A stretch of 40,661 bases of DNA from Alphaproteobacteria bacterium Ga0077535 (GCA_001464425.1 LNEK01000031.1:1-40661); one strand, 5' to 3'. Shown: positions 7,312 through 16,265, counted from the first letter of the stretch. A program made the numbers and translations. The notes: generated from the sequence alone by a model not told the origin.

Positions 7312-8567
7312 TGGACGGCGCGATTTTTCCGCTGCGCGCGAGCGCCGAGACGCGGCAAGTCCGGTTCATGACGGCCGGGAGTGTCGATGACGGCAAATCG
7401 ACGCTCATTGGGCGGCTATTGCTCGATTCTGGCGTGCTCATGCGCGATCAGGCCGCCTCTATAGGCGACGACGAAGAAGATCTGGCGGCGCTTACGGACG
7501 GGCTTGAGGCCGAGCGCGCGCAGGGCATCACCATCGACGTTGCATATCGCTATTTCGAGACGCCGCGCGCCAGCTTCATCATCGCCGATGCGCCGGGGCA
7601 CGAACAATACACACGCAATATGGTGACGGCAGCGAGTGTTTCGGATGTCGCCGTCATCGTTATTGACGCCTCCCGTGTCGAAGGCGGCGCGCTGAAGCGG
7701 CAGACGCGGCGCCACGCGGCGATCGCGGCGCTGATGGGGCTCGATGTCATCGTCGCCGTCAACAAGATGGACTTGATCAGTTGGTCGCAGGAGCGCTTCG
7801 CCGACATTGAGACGGCGTTTGCGGATCTCGCGGGCGTGTTAAAGCTTAGCGGCGTGGTGTGCGTGCCGGTGTCGGCGCGACGTGGCGACAATGTGGTGCG
7901 GCGCGGCGGCGCCGATTGGTGGCGCGGGCCGACGCTGATCGAAGTGATCGAGCAAAGTCGAGGGCCTGCCACGCGTCATGACGCGCCGTTGCGCCTGCCG
8001 ATCCAGGCAGTGCTCCGCGATGTCACATCGCGCTTCTATGTCGGACGGCTCGAAGCCGGCTCCTTGCGACCCGGCGACAGTGTTGTCCTTGGCCCACACG
8101 CTTACCCGGCCACTATCGCCAGTGTGCGCATAGGCGGGCGGGCGGTCGCGCGTGCAGAAGCGGGCGCATCGGTGGCCATCGAGTTCGAGGACGAGCGCGA
8201 TGTGACGCGCGGGGACGTAGTAGCCGCTGCCGGCGCGCGATACGCGCGCGCGGTTGTCGCGGATGTGTGCTGGCTGGATGAGACCGCCTGGAGCAAAGGC
8301 CGTCGTTACATTCTGCGCCAAGGCACGCTGGAAACTCAGGCGCTGATCGAAGACATCGCGTTCGTCCACGATATTGAAGACTTCTCGCGGCGCGAGGGCG
8401 CGTCGTCACTGTCGCTCAACGATATCGCGAGCGTCCGCCTGGTTACGCGCGATCCGATCCTAGCGGACGTTTTTACGCAATCGCCGGGCACTGGCGCGTT
8501 CGCCTTGTTCGATCCCCAAACAAGCCAAACCTGCGCGGCAGGCATGATCCGTGAGGCCATTACATGA
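7311..8567 (+). CDS. cysN: sulfate adenylyltransferase subunit 1 (GTPase)
   Basis: GTPase subunit of ATP sulfurylase, an EF-Tu-like protein of 418 residues. G1 is GSVDDGKST (23-31), G3 is DAPGHEQYTRNM and G4 is NKMD. The beta-barrel domains follow, with LRLPIQAVLRD and SRFYVGRLEAG. The protein stops after the barrels, so it is CysN alone and not the CysNC fusion with APS kinase. Its ATG shares one base with the cysD stop (TGATG), indicating coupled translation of the two subunits. Confidence 0.93.
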   Translation: MDGAIFPLRASAETRQVRFMTAGSVDDGKSTLIGRLLLDSGVLMRDQAASIGDDEEDLAALTDGLEAERAQGITIDVAYRYFETPRASFIIADAPGHEQYTRNMVTAASVSDVAVIVIDASRVEGGALKRQTRRHAAIAALMGLDVIVAVNKMDLISWSQERFADIETAFADLAGVLKLSGVVCVPVSARRGDNVVRRGGADWWRGPTLIEVIEQSRGPATRHDAPLRLPIQAVLRDVTSRFYVGRLEAGSLRPGDSVVLGPHAYPATIASVRIGGRAVARAEAGASVAIEFEDERDVTRGDVVAAAGARYARAVVADVCWLDETAWSKGRRYILRQGTLETQALIEDIAFVHDIEDFSRREGASSLSLNDIASVRLVTRDPILADVFTQSPGTGAFALFDPQTSQTCAAGMIREAIT

Positions 8568-9310
8568 GCGGCACAGTTTATCTGGTTGGCGCTGGCCCCG
8601 GTGCAGCGGATCTGTTGACCTTGCGCGCTGCGCGTTTGCTCGCGGAAGCTGATGTCGTCCTGCACGATGCGTTGGTGTCGGACGAAGTGTTGGCGCTGGC
8701 GGGTAAGGCGAAGCTCTACAATGTTGGCAAGCGCGCTAATCGGCCCTCGGTTGATCAACGTCTAATCTGCCGGCTCCTGGTGCGCACGGCGCAGCGTTAC
8801 GCGGTGGTGGTGCGCCTCAAGGGGGGCGATCCGAACCTCTTCGGACGGGCGACGGAAGAACTAAACGCTTGCCGCGCGGCTGGCGTGGCCGCTGAAACCG
8901 TGCCGGGCATTAGCGCGGCGTTCGCCGCTGCTGCGACACTAAACACTTCGCTGACCAGCCGCGGCGTGTCGCGCTCGGTGACTTTCGTGACCCCAAGAAT
9001 CACGCGCGGTCGTGCAGAGCAAGACACGCATTGGGCGAATGCCGCCGCTGCAGCTGAGACGGCGGTGATCTACATGGGCGCCCTGCAGGCCGAGCGGGTG
9101 ATGGACGCATTGCTCGCACGCGGCATTCCCGCCAACCGCCCGGTCGCGTTGTTAGAAAGCGTGTCGCTTGCGGGTGAACGGATCGTGCGCGGTGTGGTCG
9201 GTGATCTGCCGGCGCTGGCGCTGGACGTGGGTGACGGGCCAGTGATCATGGTAATTGGCGAGGCACTCGCCGAAGTGCGCGCCGCGATCGCGGAAGCGAG
9301 CGCCGCATGA
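8564..9310 (+). CDS. cobA: uroporphyrinogen-III C-methyltransferase (SUMT)
   Basis: Methylates uroporphyrinogen III twice with S-adenosylmethionine to give precorrin-2, the first step towards siroheme for CysI. The 248-residue protein shows the SUMT signature VYLVGAGPGAADLLTLRAAR at the N-terminus, the VVRLKGGDPNLFGRATEE loop, VPGISAAFAAAA and the YMGA motif. It is a stand-alone methyltransferase, not the trifunctional CysG. ATG 8564 overlaps the cysN stop as ATGA, and the stop overlaps the next gene in the same way. Placement in the cys operon points to siroheme rather than cobalamin synthesis. Confidence 0.92.
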   Translation: MSGTVYLVGAGPGAADLLTLRAARLLAEADVVLHDALVSDEVLALAGKAKLYNVGKRANRPSVDQRLICRLLVRTAQRYAVVVRLKGGDPNLFGRATEELNACRAAGVAAETVPGISAAFAAAATLNTSLTSRGVSRSVTFVTPRITRGRAEQDTHWANAAAAAETAVIYMGALQAERVMDALLARGIPANRPVALLESVSLAGERIVRGVVGDLPALALDVGDGPVIMVIGEALAEVRAAIAEASAA

Positions 9311-9855
9311 TTCCGATTTACCTCGATCCTGCGGCGACGCGTATCGCGCTTATTGGCCGCGATGCGTTGGCGCTGCGCCGGCTCAACTGGCTGAGGGCCG
9401 CCGGCGCTGCGCCAGACGTGTGGTCCGATGCGCCGAGCGAAGCGTTCGCGGAGACGGCGGGCCTTGTGCAGCGCTTGCCGACTGCGGAGGAGATCGGTGC
9501 GTATCACGCCGTTTGGATCGCCGACCTGCCGCGCGCTGAAGCCGATGTGCTCGCGGCCGCAGCGCGCGCGCGCAATGTGTTAGTGAACGTCGAAGATTGC
9601 TTGCCGCTTTGTGATTTTCATACGCCGGCGGTGGTTCGTCGCGGCAAGCTAACGCTCGCGGCGGGTACAGGCGGGGCAAGTCCTGCGGTGGCGCGCGCTG
9701 CGCGCGAGCGCTTGGAGGTGGCCTTCGCGCCTAATTGGGAGACGGCGCTCGATGAGATCGCGCTCGCCCGCACAGCCTTGCGTGAGCGCGACGCCAGCTT
9801 CGATACGCTGATCGCCGATGCGCGCGAGCGCTTGGCCCATCACGGTTTAATCTGA
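9307..9855 (+). CDS. cysG: siroheme synthase N-domain (precorrin-2 dehydrogenase/ferrochelatase)
   Basis: A 182-residue homologue of the CysG N-terminal half (Met8-like), which oxidises precorrin-2 with NAD and inserts iron to give siroheme. The clear match is residues about 90-125: VNVEDCLPLCDFHTPAVV followed by RGKLTLAAGTGGASPAVAR. Two points are unusual. The nucleotide-binding loop near residue 16 reads IGRDALALRR instead of the normal glycine-rich GGGxVA pattern. The usual Asp-Asp pair is D97-C98. D97, the likely catalytic acid, is kept. It completes the SUMT step encoded just upstream (ATGA overlap), so a working siroheme function is likely, but dehydrogenase activity is less sure. Confidence 0.82.
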   Translation: MIPIYLDPAATRIALIGRDALALRRLNWLRAAGAAPDVWSDAPSEAFAETAGLVQRLPTAEEIGAYHAVWIADLPRAEADVLAAAARARNVLVNVEDCLPLCDFHTPAVVRRGKLTLAAGTGGASPAVARAARERLEVAFAPNWETALDEIALARTALRERDASFDTLIADARERLAHHGLI

Positions 9856-9862
9856 GCACGCG

Positions 9863-10645
9863 ATGGATCCGTTCTTTTGGCAATCCGTGCTGGTGGGTTT
9901 CCTCGCTCAGCTCGTCGATGGCGCGCTTGGCATGGCGTATGGCTTGGTGTCGACCTCGTTTTTGCTGGCGTTTGGTATGCCGCCAGCTGCCGCAAGCGCT
10001 GCGGTACACACGGCCGAGATGTTCACCACCGGCGCATCCGGCGCGGCGCACATTTGGCGGCGCAACGTGAAATGGGATTTGGTTTGGCAACTTGCGCCGG
10101 CCGGCATTGCGGGGGGTATCGCTGGCGCACTGGTCGTCTCGTACTTGCCGGTCGCGATCATGAAACCTGTCGTGTCGGCGTACCTGCTGATTATGGGCGC
10201 GTTGGTTGTTGTTCTGGCGGTGCGCGGGCCGAAGTCGCCGGCTGAGATTAAAGGCGTGAAGGGGTTGGGACTGTTCGGTGGCTTTCTAGATGCGGCTGGC
10301 GGAGGCGGTTGGGGCCCGATCGTGACCACGACTTTGCTCGGGCGCGGCCACGGCGCACGGCATGCCGTCGGCAGCGTCAACACCACTGAGTTCCTGGTGA
10401 CAGCGGCGATCTCGGCGTCGTTCTTTTTCGCGCTTGGGGGCGTGCGCTGGACCGACATTCTTGGCCTGATCATCGGCGGCGTGATCGCAGCGCCCATCGC
10501 GGCGTTCGCTGTCAGCATTACGCGGCCGCGTTTGCTGATGGGCGTTATCGGCTGCTTCGTCGTGTCGCTGTCGCTCTGGCAGATCGCTGTGGCGATTGAT
10601 CCCCAAATGACGTTTCTAGCGTCGCTCCGGAGTGGCGTAGGCTGA
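9863..10645 (+). CDS. TauE/SafE family sulfite/anion exporter
   Basis: A 260-residue integral membrane protein of the TauE/SafE family, with about seven or eight hydrophobic segments. It has the family-type N-terminus FLAQLVDGALGMAYG, which recurs in degenerate form as GGFLDAAGGGGWGPIVTTTL in the second half, plus GSVNTTEFLV. Members export sulfite, sulfonates or other sulfur anions. In a sulfate assimilation operon it could vent excess sulfite, or act as a sulfate permease; direction cannot be read from sequence. It starts 7 bases after the siroheme synthase gene. Confidence 0.88.
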   Translation: MDPFFWQSVLVGFLAQLVDGALGMAYGLVSTSFLLAFGMPPAAASAAVHTAEMFTTGASGAAHIWRRNVKWDLVWQLAPAGIAGGIAGALVVSYLPVAIMKPVVSAYLLIMGALVVVLAVRGPKSPAEIKGVKGLGLFGGFLDAAGGGGWGPIVTTTLLGRGHGARHAVGSVNTTEFLVTAAISASFFFALGGVRWTDILGLIIGGVIAAPIAAFAVSITRPRLLMGVIGCFVVSLSLWQIAVAIDPQMTFLASLRSGVG

Positions 10646-10655
10646 TTTAAACCTT

Positions 10656-11456
10656 ATGACCGAAACCAGTGTTCACGCGGCGGCGCCGCCCAACCTCTGT
10701 ACCGCGCGCGTGGACTCCGTGCGCCACTACACTGACAAGTTGTTCGGCTTCACCTGCGAGCGCCCAGCGGCATTGCGGTTTCGCTCGGGTGAGTTCGTGA
10801 TGATCGGGCTGATGAACGGCGAGCGCCCGTTGTTGCGCGCCTATTCGATCGCAAGTCCGTCATGGGACGATCAGCTCGCCTTTTATTCGATCAAGGCGCC
10901 GAATGGGCCGCTCACCAGCCGCCTGCAGAACATTCGGCCCGGCGACGAAATATTGCTGGGCCGCAAGCCGACTGGCACGCTGGTCCTGGACGCGCTGACG
11001 CCTGGCCGGCGATTGTTCTTACTCTCGACCGGTACGGGGGTGGCGCCGTTCGCAAGCCTCATCCGTGAACCGGAGACGTATGCCCGGTATGAGCAAGTGT
11101 TCTTGACCCACACCTGCCGCACCCAGCCGGAGCTCGAGTACAGTCGCGAGATCGTCTCAGCCGCGTGCAAGGACCCTTTGGTTGGCGAGGAAGCGACACG
11201 GCAGTTGCGCTACATTACAAGCCTGACCCGTGGAGATCACGCCCTGGAAGGCCGGGTTACAGCGCTGATCCAGAACGGTGCGTTGTTTGACGCCCTGCAG
11301 GCCAGCCCTTTTGATCCGGTGTATGATCGGATCATGATTTGCGGTGGTGCGCCGATGCTGCAGGACCTAAAGCAGATCGCGGTGGCTGCCGGCTTTGTCG
11401 AGGGTGCGAACCACGAACCGGGGACGTTCGTGATCGAGCGGGCGTTCGCAGGCTAA
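10656..11456 (+). CDS. fpr: ferredoxin-NADP reductase
   Basis: A 266-residue FAD enzyme exchanging electrons between NADPH and ferredoxin or flavodoxin. The FAD-binding motif RAYSIAS is at residues 61-67. The second FAD-contact segment is FYSIKAPNGPLTSRL. The NADP-domain loop is STGTGVAPFASLIR (124-137). The conserved CGGAPMLQD occurs late, and the C-terminus runs GTFVIERAFAG. It lies in the cys operon, 10 bases after tauE, so supply of electrons to the ferredoxin-type CysI is a reasonable inference. No ferredoxin gene is in the window. Confidence 0.9.
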   Translation: MTETSVHAAAPPNLCTARVDSVRHYTDKLFGFTCERPAALRFRSGEFVMIGLMNGERPLLRAYSIASPSWDDQLAFYSIKAPNGPLTSRLQNIRPGDEILLGRKPTGTLVLDALTPGRRLFLLSTGTGVAPFASLIREPETYARYEQVFLTHTCRTQPELEYSREIVSAACKDPLVGEEATRQLRYITSLTRGDHALEGRVTALIQNGALFDALQASPFDPVYDRIMICGGAPMLQDLKQIAVAAGFVEGANHEPGTFVIERAFAG

Positions 11457-11471
11457 CGGAAAGATTTCGCG

Positions 11472-12473
11472 ATGAAGTTTCATGGTTCTGTTCTCGACGC
11501 GATAGGCAATACGCCCCTGATCAAGCTGAAACGCGCGTCTGAGCTGACCGGCTGCACCATCCTCGGCAAAGCAGAGTTCCTGAATCCTGGTCAGTCCGTG
11601 AAGGATCGCGCTGCGCTCTCGATCGTGCGGGATGCGGAGCGCAAAGGCACGCTGCGTCCCGGCGGCACCATCGTGGAAGGCACCGCAGGCAATACCGGCA
11701 TTGGGCTTGCGCTGATTGGCGCGGCCAAGGGCTATAAAGTCATCGTGGTGATGCCGCGTACGCAGAGCCAAGAGAAGAAGGACGCAGTGATCGCGCTCGG
11801 CGCAGAGTTGGTTGAGGTGGATGCGGCGCCAGCCGCGAGCGACAACCACTATCCGAAAATCGCGCGGCGAATCGCCGAAGAAAAATCCAAGAGCGAGCCG
11901 AACGGCGCCATCTGGGCGAACCAGTTCGACAACGTCGCTAATCGGCAAGGCCACTATGACACGACAGGCCCAGAGATTTGGCGCGACACTGATGGCAAGG
12001 TTGACGGCTTTATTTGCACCGTAGGCTCGGGCGGCACGTTGGGCGGCGTCAGCATGGCGCTGAAAGAACGCAACAAGGATGTTGCGATTGGCATCATCGA
12101 TCCTGCCGGTGCTGCACTCTATAATTGGTACGCGCACGGGGAGTTGAAGGCCGAGGGCACGTCGATCACAGAGGGCATCGGTCAGGGCCGCGTCACCGCC
12201 AATCTTGAGGGCGTCATCGTCGACGAAGCATTCCGCGCGGAAGACACCGAATGGCTGCCGGTTCTGTATCAACTCGTGCAGGAGGAGGGGCTTTGTCTCG
12301 GCGGCTCTTCTGCTCTTAATCTTTTGGGCGCGATGCGGCTCGCCAAGAAGATGGGGCCAGGCAAAACAATCGTCACCATCCTCTGTGACTATGGCAACCG
12401 CTACATGAGCCGCTTGTTCAACCCTGACTTCCTGCGCTCGAAAGATTTGCCGACTCCACCCTGGTTAAGCTGA
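11472..12473 (+). CDS. cysK: cysteine synthase A (O-acetylserine sulfhydrylase)
   Basis: A PLP enzyme making cysteine from O-acetylserine and sulfide, the last step of the pathway encoded upstream. The 333-residue protein has IGNTPLIKL at 11-19, the PLP lysine K44 in NPGQSVKDRAA, the substrate loop GTAGNTGIG, and the phosphate-binding VGSGGTLGG. The C-terminal part has EGLCLGGSS. The length is at the upper end of the family because of a short C-terminal tail. It starts 15 bases after fpr and is the last gene of the sulfur operon; bchI begins 118 bases later on the same strand. Confidence 0.94.
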   Translation: MKFHGSVLDAIGNTPLIKLKRASELTGCTILGKAEFLNPGQSVKDRAALSIVRDAERKGTLRPGGTIVEGTAGNTGIGLALIGAAKGYKVIVVMPRTQSQEKKDAVIALGAELVEVDAAPAASDNHYPKIARRIAEEKSKSEPNGAIWANQFDNVANRQGHYDTTGPEIWRDTDGKVDGFICTVGSGGTLGGVSMALKERNKDVAIGIIDPAGAALYNWYAHGELKAEGTSITEGIGQGRVTANLEGVIVDEAFRAEDTEWLPVLYQLVQEEGLCLGGSSALNLLGAMRLAKKMGPGKTIVTILCDYGNRYMSRLFNPDFLRSKDLPTPPWLS

Positions 12474-12514
12474 TCCCGCGACGGGCAAGCGGGCCGTTAC
12501 GTAGGCGGCGCTAG

Positions 12515-12532
12515 CGTCAAGTTGCCTCGACG
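12515..12532. promoter_or_regulatory. degenerate PpsR/CrtJ-like palindrome upstream of bchI
   Basis: CGTCAAGTTGCCTCGACG has the spacing of the PpsR/CrtJ box (TGT-N12-ACA) with both outer bases changed (CGT-N12-ACG). It remains a symmetrical CGTC...GACG dyad. It is about 60 bases before the bchI start in the only intergenic gap between cysK and the photosynthesis genes. Weak on its own; noted because the bchC sites also begin CGT. Confidence 0.25.
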
Positions 12533-12591
12533 TAGCAAGCAGTGGACGCTTTGCCCGGCACTCGTTATCTCTGACCGAGGTGGGTCAGAAG

Positions 12592-13620
12592 ATGCGCGCG
12601 GTGTTCCCTTTTTCGGCGATTGTCGGCCAGGACGACATGAAGCGCGCGCTACTGATCGCGGCGGTCGATCCGGGCATCGGCGGCGTGATGGTGTTTGGCG
12701 ACCGCGGTACTGGGAAATCCACAGCGGTACGCGCGTTGGCGGCGCTGCTACCGCAGATGCGCGCTACCAAGGGCTGCGTCTACCACTGCGATCCTGACGC
12801 GGACGCCGGCGCGTGCACTGAGGACTGTCCGTCACGATCGGCCAAGGGCGCGGTAAAGACCGAGCTCTTGCCTACGCCAGTGGTGGATTTGCCGCTTGGC
12901 GCAACGGAGGACCGTGTCGTTGGCGCGCTCGATCTAGAGCAGGCGCTGACGCGCGGGGAAAAGCGGTTTGAGCCTGGCTTGTTAGCCAAGGCGCATCGCG
13001 GCTTTCTTTATATCGATGAAGTGAACCTGCTCGAGGATCATTTGGTCGATCTGCTGCTCGATGTGGCAGCTTCTGGCGAGAACGTAGTGGAGCGCGAGGG
13101 GCTGAGCGTGCGGCATCCAGCGCGCTTTGTGCTCATCGGCAGCGGCAATCCGGAAGAGGGCGAGTTGCGTCCGCAATTGTTGGATCGCTTTGGTTTGTCG
13201 GTAGATGTGAAGACGCCGTCGGTGTTGGCGGATCGCGTGGCCGTGGTGCGCCAACGCGATGCGTTCGATCGCGATCCAAAAGGCTTTGTCGCGGCTTGGA
13301 CGAAAAAGGACGCTGCTGTGCGCGCCAAGATCGAGAAGGCCCGCGCCAGCCGTGGAGACGTGGCACTGCCGGATGAAGCGGTGGAGCGGGCTTCGGCGCT
13401 GTGCATGAAGATCGGCTCGGACGGCTTGCGAGGAGAGCTTACGCTTATTCGTGCCGCACGCGCGTATGCGGCGCTTGAGGGCGCAGAGGCGGTGACAGAT
13501 GCGCATCTGCGTGCAGTCGCGATCCCAGCGTTGCAACATCGCTTGCGACGCAATCCGCTGGACGACGTCGGCTCGGCGCCGCGCATTGAGCGGGCGCTGG
13601 CGGAAATGTTTGACGCATGA
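12592..13620 (+). CDS. bchI: magnesium chelatase ATPase subunit I
   Basis: AAA+ ATPase subunit of Mg chelatase, which inserts Mg into protoporphyrin IX, the first committed step of bacteriochlorophyll synthesis. The 342-residue protein starts MRAVFPFSAIVGQ. Walker A is GDRGTGKST (36-44), Walker B is FLYIDEVNLL with D142-E143, sensor 1 is IGSGNPEEG, and the arginine-finger region is RPQLLDRFGL. I chose ATG 12592 because GAGGT lies about 9 bases upstream; GTG 12580 in frame is less likely. It overlaps bchD by 4 bases and opens the rightward arm of the photosynthesis cluster. Confidence 0.95.
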   Translation: MRAVFPFSAIVGQDDMKRALLIAAVDPGIGGVMVFGDRGTGKSTAVRALAALLPQMRATKGCVYHCDPDADAGACTEDCPSRSAKGAVKTELLPTPVVDLPLGATEDRVVGALDLEQALTRGEKRFEPGLLAKAHRGFLYIDEVNLLEDHLVDLLLDVAASGENVVEREGLSVRHPARFVLIGSGNPEEGELRPQLLDRFGLSVDVKTPSVLADRVAVVRQRDAFDRDPKGFVAAWTKKDAAVRAKIEKARASRGDVALPDEAVERASALCMKIGSDGLRGELTLIRAARAYAALEGAEAVTDAHLRAVAIPALQHRLRRNPLDDVGSAPRIERALAEMFDA

Positions 13621-15359
13621 CGTTGGCGGCTTCCGGTCGCTACGACCCGTGGGCCGACGCCTTGCGCGCCGCCGCTTTGCTGGCGATTGATCCGGACGGT
13701 CTGAAGGGCGCCATCGTGCGCGCGCTGCCTGGCCCTCCACGCGATGCTTGGCTCGCGGCGTTGAGAGCGATGCTTCCTGCGGATGCGCCGATGCGGCGCG
13801 CGCCGGCTCACATTGATGACGAGCGTTTGCTGGGCGGACTTGATCTCGCGGCCACGCTTGCGGCTGGGCGTCCGGTCTCTAGCCGCGGCTTGCTCAGCGA
13901 AAGCGATGGCGGTGTGGTGGTGCTGGCCATGGCGGAGCGCTGCAGCTCGGCGACGGGCGCGCGCATCGCCATGGCGCTGGATGCGGGCGAGGTGGTGGGA
14001 CGTGATGATCGCCACGCCGCACGATTCATGTTGATCGCGCTGGAGGAAGGCGTGGAGTCGGACGAACGCGCGCCCGATGTGCTGGCTGAGCGCATGGCGT
14101 TCGCGCTTGATCTGGATGGTGTTCGAGTGTTGTCGACAGCGATGCCGACGGCGGCGCAGATTGCTGCTGCGCGCGTTGATCTCTCGCGCATGAAAGCGGC
14201 CGACAACCGCATTATTGAATCGATCTGCACGGCCGCGGGCGCGTTCGGCGTTAATTCGGCCCGTGCTGCAATGTTCACGCTTCGCGCCGCGCGCGCTGCT
14301 GCCGCGCTGGCGGGCCGGGGCGTGGTCGAAGACGAGGACTTGTCGTTGGCAGCGCGTTTGGTGCTGGCGCCGCGGGCTCGCTCTGCGCCTCCCGACCAGG
14401 CGCCTGAGCCGGCGCCGCCGCCCGAAGAGAGCGCTGACGATTCGACGCCGGTTGATCAAGCTGAGGCCAATGCGGCGGCGGATCGGGTTGTTGATGCCGT
14501 GCAGTCAGCGTTGCCAGCCGAGTTTCTCGCGCAATTTTTAGAAGCTCGCGCCGAACGCCGCGTGGAGGCGCGCTCGCGCGGCGCGGGAGCAGCGGCGAAG
14601 TCGGCGCGGCGAGGGCGGCCGTTGGGTGCGCGTGCGGGGACGCTTCGCACGGGCGAGCGGCTCGATCTTGTTGCGACATTGCGCGCAGCCGCGCCTTGGC
14701 AGCCCTTGCGGCGGCGCGAGGCGGTTGCATCGTCCGCGGCGCTTGTGCTCGTGCGCCGGGGCGACTTTCGCATCCGGCGTTTTGTGCAACGTTTGGAATC
14801 TACAATTATCGTTGTGGTCGATGCATCCGGATCGGCTGCGTTGCAGCGTTTGGCGGAAGCGAAAGGCGCGGTGGAGACGCTATTGGCTGATGCCTATGTC
14901 ACGCGCGCGCGCGTCGCGTTGATTGCGTTCCGCGACTCCAGCGCCGAGATGTTGCTGCCGCCGACGCGTTCGCTGTCACGCGCGAAGCGTGCGCTCGCGG
15001 AATTGCCGGGTGGCGGCACGACGCCGCTCGCGACCGCGATTGATGCGGCTTCGGTGCTGGCGCAAAGCGAGCGCGCCAAGGGTCGCACGCCGCTGATTGT
15101 GTTTTTGACCGATGGTCGCGGCAATGTTGGTCGCGATGGCGCGACGGGCCGTGTTCAGGCGGAAGCGGATGCGCTTGTCTCGGCGCGCGGTGTTCGCGCC
15201 GCAAATCTCGCTGCGGTGTTCATTGATACGTCGCCGCGCATGCGCCCGGGGGCGGGCGCGCTTGCTGCGGAGATGGGTGCAGTCTACGCGCCGTTGCCGT
15301 TCGTAGAAGCGGGCGCGGTGGCGAGCGTGGTGCGAGCGCACGCGCCGGCGCGGCGATGA
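13617..15359 (+). CDS. bchD: magnesium chelatase subunit D
   Basis: A 580-residue partner of BchI that couples the ATPase ring to BchH. The N-terminal third is a degenerate AAA-like domain without a Walker A lysine motif. A proline- and acid-rich linker lies at about residues 260-290. The C-terminal von Willebrand A domain covers about 395-575, with the metal-site motif D402-x-S404-x-S406 and a later GGTTPLATAID and FLTDGRGN. The length is normal for BchD. ATG 13617 overlaps bchI, and the stop overlaps bchO, so the three genes are translated as a unit. Confidence 0.94.
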   Translation: MTLAASGRYDPWADALRAAALLAIDPDGLKGAIVRALPGPPRDAWLAALRAMLPADAPMRRAPAHIDDERLLGGLDLAATLAAGRPVSSRGLLSESDGGVVVLAMAERCSSATGARIAMALDAGEVVGRDDRHAARFMLIALEEGVESDERAPDVLAERMAFALDLDGVRVLSTAMPTAAQIAAARVDLSRMKAADNRIIESICTAAGAFGVNSARAAMFTLRAARAAAALAGRGVVEDEDLSLAARLVLAPRARSAPPDQAPEPAPPPEESADDSTPVDQAEANAAADRVVDAVQSALPAEFLAQFLEARAERRVEARSRGAGAAAKSARRGRPLGARAGTLRTGERLDLVATLRAAAPWQPLRRREAVASSAALVLVRRGDFRIRRFVQRLESTIIVVVDASGSAALQRLAEAKGAVETLLADAYVTRARVALIAFRDSSAEMLLPPTRSLSRAKRALAELPGGGTTPLATAIDAASVLAQSERAKGRTPLIVFLTDGRGNVGRDGATGRVQAEADALVSARGVRAANLAAVFIDTSPRMRPGAGALAAEMGAVYAPLPFVEAGAVASVVRAHAPARR

Positions 15360-16234
15360 CTGGCAAGCCGGACTGGAACGTTGAGGGCCGTGACTGGCCC
15401 AATCGCGACGCCAGCCGTTTTGTTGAGGCTGGCGGCTTGCGTTGGCATGTGCAGGTGATGGGCGAGGGGCCGGCGCTTGTGCTGCTGCATGGCACAGGCG
15501 CGGCGACGCATTCATGGCGCGCGCTCGCGCCGATATTGGCGCAGAATTACACGATAGTGGCTCCGGACCTACCGGGGCACGGATTTACGCAAACGCCTGA
15601 GTACGGTAGCGGCTTCTCTTTGCCGATGGTGGCGCAAGGGGTCGCTTCGTTTCTGCGTGCGCTTAATGTGACGCCGCATGCGTTGATCGGCCATTCCGCT
15701 GGCGCTGCGATCGCTGCGCGCATGGTGCGCGACGGCGCTACGCCGCCAGCCGGCATCGTTGGCATCAACGCTGCGTTGTTGCCCTTTCCAGGACCACTCG
15801 GCCCGTTTGCGCCGATGCTTGCGCGGACGCTGTTCTACAATCCGTTCTCGCTCAGTTTGTTCGCGTATCGTGCATCGCGTCCCGGCGCGATCGCGGACTT
15901 AATGCGCAGCACCGGCTCAACGCTCGATGCGCGCGGCATTGAACTCTATGAGCGGCTGTTTCGCAGCAAGGGTCATCTTGAAGGCACGGTCGCGCTGATG
16001 GCGCATTGGGATTTGGTGGCGCTGAGGAAGGAGCTGCCGCATCTGCACGCCCCGCTGACTTTGATTGTCGGTGACAAGGATCGCGCCGTGCCGCCAGACG
16101 CCGCGCTCGATGTGCAACTCTTGGTGCGGCACGCCCGCGTCGCCACTGCGCCGGGTCTTGGGCACCTGGCGCATGAGGAAGACCCCGCGGCGGTCGCTGC
16201 TCTCATTCTTAGTGCGCTGCAACAGGCGTCGTGA
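15356..16234 (+). CDS. bchO: alpha/beta hydrolase BchO, Mg-chelatase accessory
   Basis: A 292-residue alpha/beta-fold hydrolase. The oxyanion region is LLHGTGAATHSW (about 44-54), the nucleophile elbow is GHSAG with S114, and the late histidine is in GLGHLAHEEDP. BchO genes follow bchD in many purple bacterial clusters and are annotated as putative Mg-chelatase accessory proteins. The biochemical role is not settled. It overlaps bchD by 4 bases (ATGA). Confidence 0.92.
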   Translation: MTGKPDWNVEGRDWPNRDASRFVEAGGLRWHVQVMGEGPALVLLHGTGAATHSWRALAPILAQNYTIVAPDLPGHGFTQTPEYGSGFSLPMVAQGVASFLRALNVTPHALIGHSAGAAIAARMVRDGATPPAGIVGINAALLPFPGPLGPFAPMLARTLFYNPFSLSLFAYRASRPGAIADLMRSTGSTLDARGIELYERLFRSKGHLEGTVALMAHWDLVALRKELPHLHAPLTLIVGDKDRAVPPDAALDVQLLVRHARVATAPGLGHLAHEEDPAAVAALILSALQQAS

Positions 16235-16265
16235 GCCTTGCGCGGCCGCCGTGGACGCGATTAAG

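Noticed and set aside
12475-12493. CCCGC...GCGGG after cysK as a terminator
   Set aside because: Only a 5-bp stem with a 9-base loop and no T-run; expected by chance in such GC-rich DNA.
13038-14459. 473-residue open frame on the minus strand
   Set aside because: Antisense of bchI and bchD in GC-rich DNA; composition dominated by Arg, Ala, His and Ser with no domain, while the sense genes are certain.
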